NCBI RefSeq assembly: GCF_007827695.1
Contig: NZ_VITA01000006.1
Span: 334,092 to 398,091, forward strand
Length of the DNA stretch: 64,000 nt
From: Sinorhizobium medicae
GTDB lineage: Bacteria; Pseudomonadota; Alphaproteobacteria; Rhizobiales; Rhizobiaceae
Direction: 5' to 3'
Both the position numbers and the translations under genes were made by a program. Under the pieces are notes generated by a model. It was not told the DNA's origin. It ran no database searches and was given only the letters and a program-made list of their open reading frames with translations. Of this stretch, positions 60,949-64,000 are shown in pieces (the stretch's first letter is position 1; every line of letters begins with the position of its first letter).

Positions 60949-62340
60949 TTATTCTACGAATTCGACCGTCACGCCCGTGCTGACCATTTTGCCGAGTTCC
61001 GTCGCATCCCAGTTGGTCAGGCGGATGCAGCCATGGCTCTGGGTCTTGCCGATCTTCGACGGCTCCGGGGTGCCGTGGATGCCGTATGTCGGCTTCGACA
61101 GCGCGATCCAGACGGTGCCAACCGGTCCGTTCGGGCCCGGTTGCAACTGCAGGATTCTGTCGTTGGCGCCCTGCTGGAAGTTGATCTTCGGATTGTATGT
61201 GTAGCCGGGATCGAAGGCGATTCGCTCCACATTCACCGTGCCCGATGGCGACGGCGTGTCGGCCGATCCGATGGTGGCCGGATAAGCGGCGAGCAGCTGT
61301 CCCGCCTCGTCATAGGCGAGCACCTGCTTGCGGCCCTTATCCGCGACGATGCGCGCTACCTTGCCCTTCTTATACGCACCGGGATTGACGACCTTGATGG
61401 TGGTACCGGGAATGGAGAAGTCTGCACCGGGGTTGAGCTCGCGCAGATAGGCCTCGTCCATATGGAACTTTTCGCCGAGCATCTCCGTCACGGACGTGAA
61501 GGACAGATGCGGAAGCTGCGCCTTGTGGGCGTAATCTTCCGGAATGGAGGCAACAAAAGGACCGGCAGCGTCGGCGGCGGTGATCGTATAAGTGGTTATA
61601 GGCAAGCCGCCGTTGAAGCGCAGCCGCTCGAGAATGTCCTCGGTATTGTTCGGATCGAGCGTCTCGCCTGTTGCCTGCTGCCAGGCTTCGATGGCCTTGG
61701 TGACGTTGGACCCCATCTTTCCGTCGATAACGCCAGGCGAGAAGCCTTCGCGGTCGAGGAATACCTGCAGTGCGGCGATCTCCGCGCTCGACTTGCCTTT
61801 CACGGTCATGGCCGGAGGCATGGGCTGCGCCAGGGGATTGTCGTATTGCGGATCGTAGGCTGCCTCCTCTGACAGCGAGGGTAGGCTGTTCGGCAGTTCC
61901 TCACGCTCCACCGGAGCCTCGGGATATCCGGGGACGGCGCCGGTAAATTCGCCAGGCTCGGAATAGCCGTAACCGCGATCGCGCGGATCGGGATAGGCAT
62001 CGCGGCCATATTCGCGGCGCCGGTTCCGACGCCCATTACCGTCATTCGGCACGACGGTTGCGACGATATTGCCCCACGGATCCACAAGTACCGTGCGCCC
62101 GCGGCGGTCGCGCATGGCCTGAACTTCGGCCTCTCCCGGGATATAGTCGAGAATGTCGCCTTCGGGCGTGACGAGCAGTGCGTCGCCGCTGCCCCAATAG
62201 CCCCCATAGGCGTCCTGGGCGTAAGCGGGCGCAAGCTCCACGGCGATGAAGGCGAGTGCTGCGAAGAGCGAGAGGCCGGTGCGGGTTGCGGGCGTCACGA
62301 GGGAACCTGTCATCATGGCGGTTGCTTTGCGGCGGTACAT
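60949..62340 (-). CDS. L,D-transpeptidase with peptidoglycan-binding domain
   Basis: A 463-residue cell-wall enzyme. An N-terminal signal peptide (LSLFAALAFIAVELAPAYA, cut before QDAYGG) is followed by a low-complexity Arg/Gly/Pro region (about residues 95-160), a peptidoglycan-binding domain (about 172-220; LDREGFSPGVIDGKMG), a LysM-like stretch and a YkuD catalytic domain. The catalytic motif is HGTPEPSKIGKTQSHGCIRL with Cys438. It crosslinks peptidoglycan by 3-3 bonds or attaches proteins to it in the periplasm; such enzymes are abundant in Rhizobiales, which grow from the pole. It stands alone. Confidence 0.87.
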   Translation of the reverse strand: MYRRKATAMMTGSLVTPATRTGLSLFAALAFIAVELAPAYAQDAYGGYWGSGDALLVTPEGDILDYIPGEAEVQAMRDRRGRTVLVDPWGNIVATVVPNDGNGRRNRRREYGRDAYPDPRDRGYGYSEPGEFTGAVPGYPEAPVEREELPNSLPSLSEEAAYDPQYDNPLAQPMPPAMTVKGKSSAEIAALQVFLDREGFSPGVIDGKMGSNVTKAIEAWQQATGETLDPNNTEDILERLRFNGGLPITTYTITAADAAGPFVASIPEDYAHKAQLPHLSFTSVTEMLGEKFHMDEAYLRELNPGADFSIPGTTIKVVNPGAYKKGKVARIVADKGRKQVLAYDEAGQLLAAYPATIGSADTPSPSGTVNVERIAFDPGYTYNPKINFQQGANDRILQLQPGPNGPVGTVWIALSKPTYGIHGTPEPSKIGKTQSHGCIRLTNWDATELGKMVSTGVTVEFVE

Positions 62341-62505
62341 ACCGATTTGGACGTTAATGTGAAAAACGTGAACTCATCATTAACGGCGGGTTAAATTAGT
62401 TAGGCCAACATGCTGTCCATTGCAACGTTCGCCTACTGGCTCGGTTCCGAGGCTACGACGATCATGGCTCTGCCGCCTGATTCAGGTTCCGTTTCCGGAG
62501 GAGAG

Positions 62506-63339
62506 ATGCGGACGATCTTGAACGTAGCCGATGCGGCGAGCCACCTTGTACTCGATCCGTCCTCGGCGCTCGACATCGCGGCCTTCCTCGTCGACGGCGT
62601 CGACCTGTCGCCGCGAGCCGCGATCCCCTCCGACGGTGATCCGCGCATCGAACGCGCGCTCGCAGGGTTCCTGTTCACCTGCGGTCCGGACCATATTCGT
62701 CATCCCGAGCCCGTGGAGGCGCGCCCCGGCGCCTCCTATCCTCTGCATGGATCACTCGCGGGAACGCCTGTCAGTCGGGCCGAAATGGGTGGTGCAGGCG
62801 ATTTTTGTACGGCTGTCACCGAAGTCGACCTCGCCTGCGGCGGTCGCGCTGCCATCGAGCGGCTCTGGCAAACCGACGCGGCTCAGCGCGGCGTGACGCT
62901 CGCCGACCGGGTGGTCAACACCGGCACGTCAGCCTTCGCGCCGATGATGATGTATCACATGAACATCGCCGGCCGGCTGCTCGGCGACGAAACGCGGATC
63001 GAAAGCCCGTCGCTTGATAGCGGATCGCTTCCCTGGCGCTTCGGGGAGGGCGAAAGCGCGCATTTCTGCCGTCCGGCCGTTGCCCGCGAGGGGTGGTCGG
63101 AGGTGACCCTTGCTGCGATGCCGGGTCTCGCCGGAGGCGCATTGTGCGTGCGCTTTCGCACCGATACGCTGCCGTTCCTCCAGATGTGGCGCTGTCAACG
63201 CGGCGGCGCCGACGTCGTCAGCATCGAACCGGCCTCGCATCGCCTTGCGAGGCGGCCGGAACTTACAGCAAATGGGGAATTCGACCTGCTCCAGCCCGGC
63301 CAATCGCGCGGCTTCAGCCTGTCTTTCGCGGTTTCATGA
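62506..63339 (+). CDS. DUF4432 family protein (aldose-1-epimerase-like)
   Basis: A protein of about 277 residues with beta-rich sequence and the patterns of DUF4432 proteins, which belong to the galactose mutarotase-like superfamily: FTCGPDHIRHP, YPLHGSLAGTPVS with a His, and APMMMYHMNIAGRLLG. The frame opens at 62410, but the ATG at 62506 has GGAGGAGAG directly before it and starts MRTILNVAD, so it is preferred. Its role is probably a sugar anomer or sugar-phosphate conversion. No sugar operon is directly adjacent. Confidence 0.7.
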   Translation: MRTILNVADAASHLVLDPSSALDIAAFLVDGVDLSPRAAIPSDGDPRIERALAGFLFTCGPDHIRHPEPVEARPGASYPLHGSLAGTPVSRAEMGGAGDFCTAVTEVDLACGGRAAIERLWQTDAAQRGVTLADRVVNTGTSAFAPMMMYHMNIAGRLLGDETRIESPSLDSGSLPWRFGEGESAHFCRPAVAREGWSEVTLAAMPGLAGGALCVRFRTDTLPFLQMWRCQRGGADVVSIEPASHRLARRPELTANGEFDLLQPGQSRGFSLSFAVS

Positions 63340-63410
63340 CCATGCCTTGACGATTGACGCCGCCCGGCGGCGGGCCTAAATCAAGGCAACGCTTTTCTTG
63401 AGGGACGCAC

Positions 63411-63749
63411 ATGGACATTCGCCAGATCAACGATGAGTACTCGGTCTCCGGCCAGATCACCGTCGACGAACTCGACGAAATCAAGGCACTCGGCTTCAAG
63501 TCCATCGTCTGCCATCGCCCGGATTTCGAGGCGCCCGATCAGCCGACCTTCGACGCGATCTCCGCGCGTGCCCGGGAGCTGGGGCTCGAGATCACCCATA
63601 TTCCGGTCGGCCCGATGGGCGTTACCGCGGACGCGGTGAAGAGCATGGTGGACGCCCTCGACGAGTTTCCCCGCCCGATGCTGGGTTACTGCCGCTCCGG
63701 CGCCCGCTCCACCGCCGTTTACCAGCAGACATTGCACATTCGCGGTTGA
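63411..63749 (+). CDS. TIGR01244 family protein (dual-specificity-phosphatase-like fold)
   Basis: A 112-residue protein with a CxxGxR-type active-site loop (GYCRSGARSTA near residue 93) after a LGFKSIVCHRPD strand, as in TIGR01244 proteins and the N-terminal domain of Blh sulfur-metabolism fusions. No dioxygenase partner is fused or adjacent. The length is normal for the single domain. Proposed roles are protein or small-molecule phosphatase or sulfur transferase. It ends 173 bp before the stop of an IS110-type transposase at the window edge, so the insertion may lie just downstream of it. Confidence 0.72.
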   Translation: MDIRQINDEYSVSGQITVDELDEIKALGFKSIVCHRPDFEAPDQPTFDAISARARELGLEITHIPVGPMGVTADAVKSMVDALDEFPRPMLGYCRSGARSTAVYQQTLHIRG

Positions 63750-63921
63750 GGCGCCCGAAAGGCGACGCGGGCGTTCCGGCACCTGCCGTATCCGCGGCAT
63801 AAGCGATCTTGTCGGGCCGCAGGGCCCAGGCGTATCGAAGGCGGTAATCACTCTTCTTTGTCTGTGGTGCGAGAAGAGAGTTTTCTTCCCAATGACTTGG
63901 TCTGGCTGGCAACTGTGTTTG

Positions 63922-64000
63922 TCAGGTGGTTCGTCGGAAGGTTGTTTTGTCCCTGATGATGGCGTTTGCGATGGCGAGCAATTTGCGGGCAAGCGCAATG
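63922..64000 (-). mobile_element. IS110-type transposase, C-terminal end (partial)
   Basis: Reading leftward from 63999, one frame encodes IALARKLLAIANAIIRDKTT, then FRRTT and a TGA stop at 63922-63924. The ARKLLAIANAIIRDKT pattern is the usual C-terminus of IS110/IS1111 transposases. Only 25 residues are inside the window; the rest and the element's other end lie to the right. The element's left boundary is probably in 63750-63921, where I see no gene, but no terminal repeat can be fixed. Confidence 0.72.

Noticed and set aside
63411..63749. Truncation of the TIGR01244 gene by the IS element
   Set aside because: The 112-residue length suits the single-domain family, and the transposase stop is 173 bp away, so there is no sign that coding sequence was lost.

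Overview
The window is GC-rich alphaproteobacterial chromosome. Gene content and order (carnitine module, erythritol-type polyol locus, FhuA-type receptor, ribH2 behind an FMN riboswitch, intergenic GC-rich palindromes of the RIME type) point to Sinorhizobium/Ensifer, close to S. meliloti or S. medicae. That placement rests on recognised protein families and remembered gene order, not on a database search. Nearly all of it is catabolic: five ABC importers or parts of them, each beside its own regulator and enzymes.

Layout. (1) 1-899: start of an oligopeptide-type binding protein running off the left edge. (2) 1238-9105: a carnitine module read leftward (beta-keto acid cleavage enzyme, carnitine dehydrogenase fused to a thioesterase, acyl-CoA dehydrogenase, ADP-forming acyl-CoA synthetase, enoyl-CoA hydratase) with a divergent AraC/GlxA-type regulator. 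Together these can turn carnitine into glycine betaine and acetoacetate. (3) 9219-15056: a polyamine/opine-type ABC importer with an SDR dehydrogenase and a divergent LuxR-type regulator. (4) 15234-33085: a 16-gene polyol locus read rightward: EryD-type regulator, five-gene importer with two different ATPases, EryA, EryB and EryC, two class II aldolases, a second FGGY kinase, a 2-hydroxyacid dehydrogenase, a HAD protein, a DeoR regulator, and TpiB/RpiB isomerases that end at erythrose-4-phosphate.

(5) 33222-42491: a small secreted protein, then a LacI-controlled operon with an importer and a GH127 beta-L-arabinofuranosidase, converging on an Xaa-Pro peptidase gene. This looks like an accessory system for plant hydroxyproline-rich glycoprotein debris. 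(6) 42613-46775: TonB-dependent siderophore receptor, AraC regulator, and ribH2 with an upstream FMN riboswitch. (7) 46889-60795: an ABC importer read leftward, an RpiR regulator, then N-formylglutamate amidohydrolase-like, APC permease, glutamine-synthetase-like, aldehyde dehydrogenase and iron alcohol dehydrogenase genes read rightward. Past an orphan ParA lies a PuuB-like oxidase. The set reads as a gamma-glutamylation route for an amine or amino alcohol. (8) 60949-64000: L,D-transpeptidase, DUF4432 protein, TIGR01244 protein, and the C-terminal end of an IS110-type transposase at the right edge.

No tRNA, rRNA, CRISPR array, prophage or origin was seen. Several intergenic sites are readable by eye: paired operators for the LacI and EryD regulators, a three-copy 18-bp tandem repeat, RIME-like palindromes, two terminators, and hairpins between binding-protein and permease genes in all four complete importer operons.
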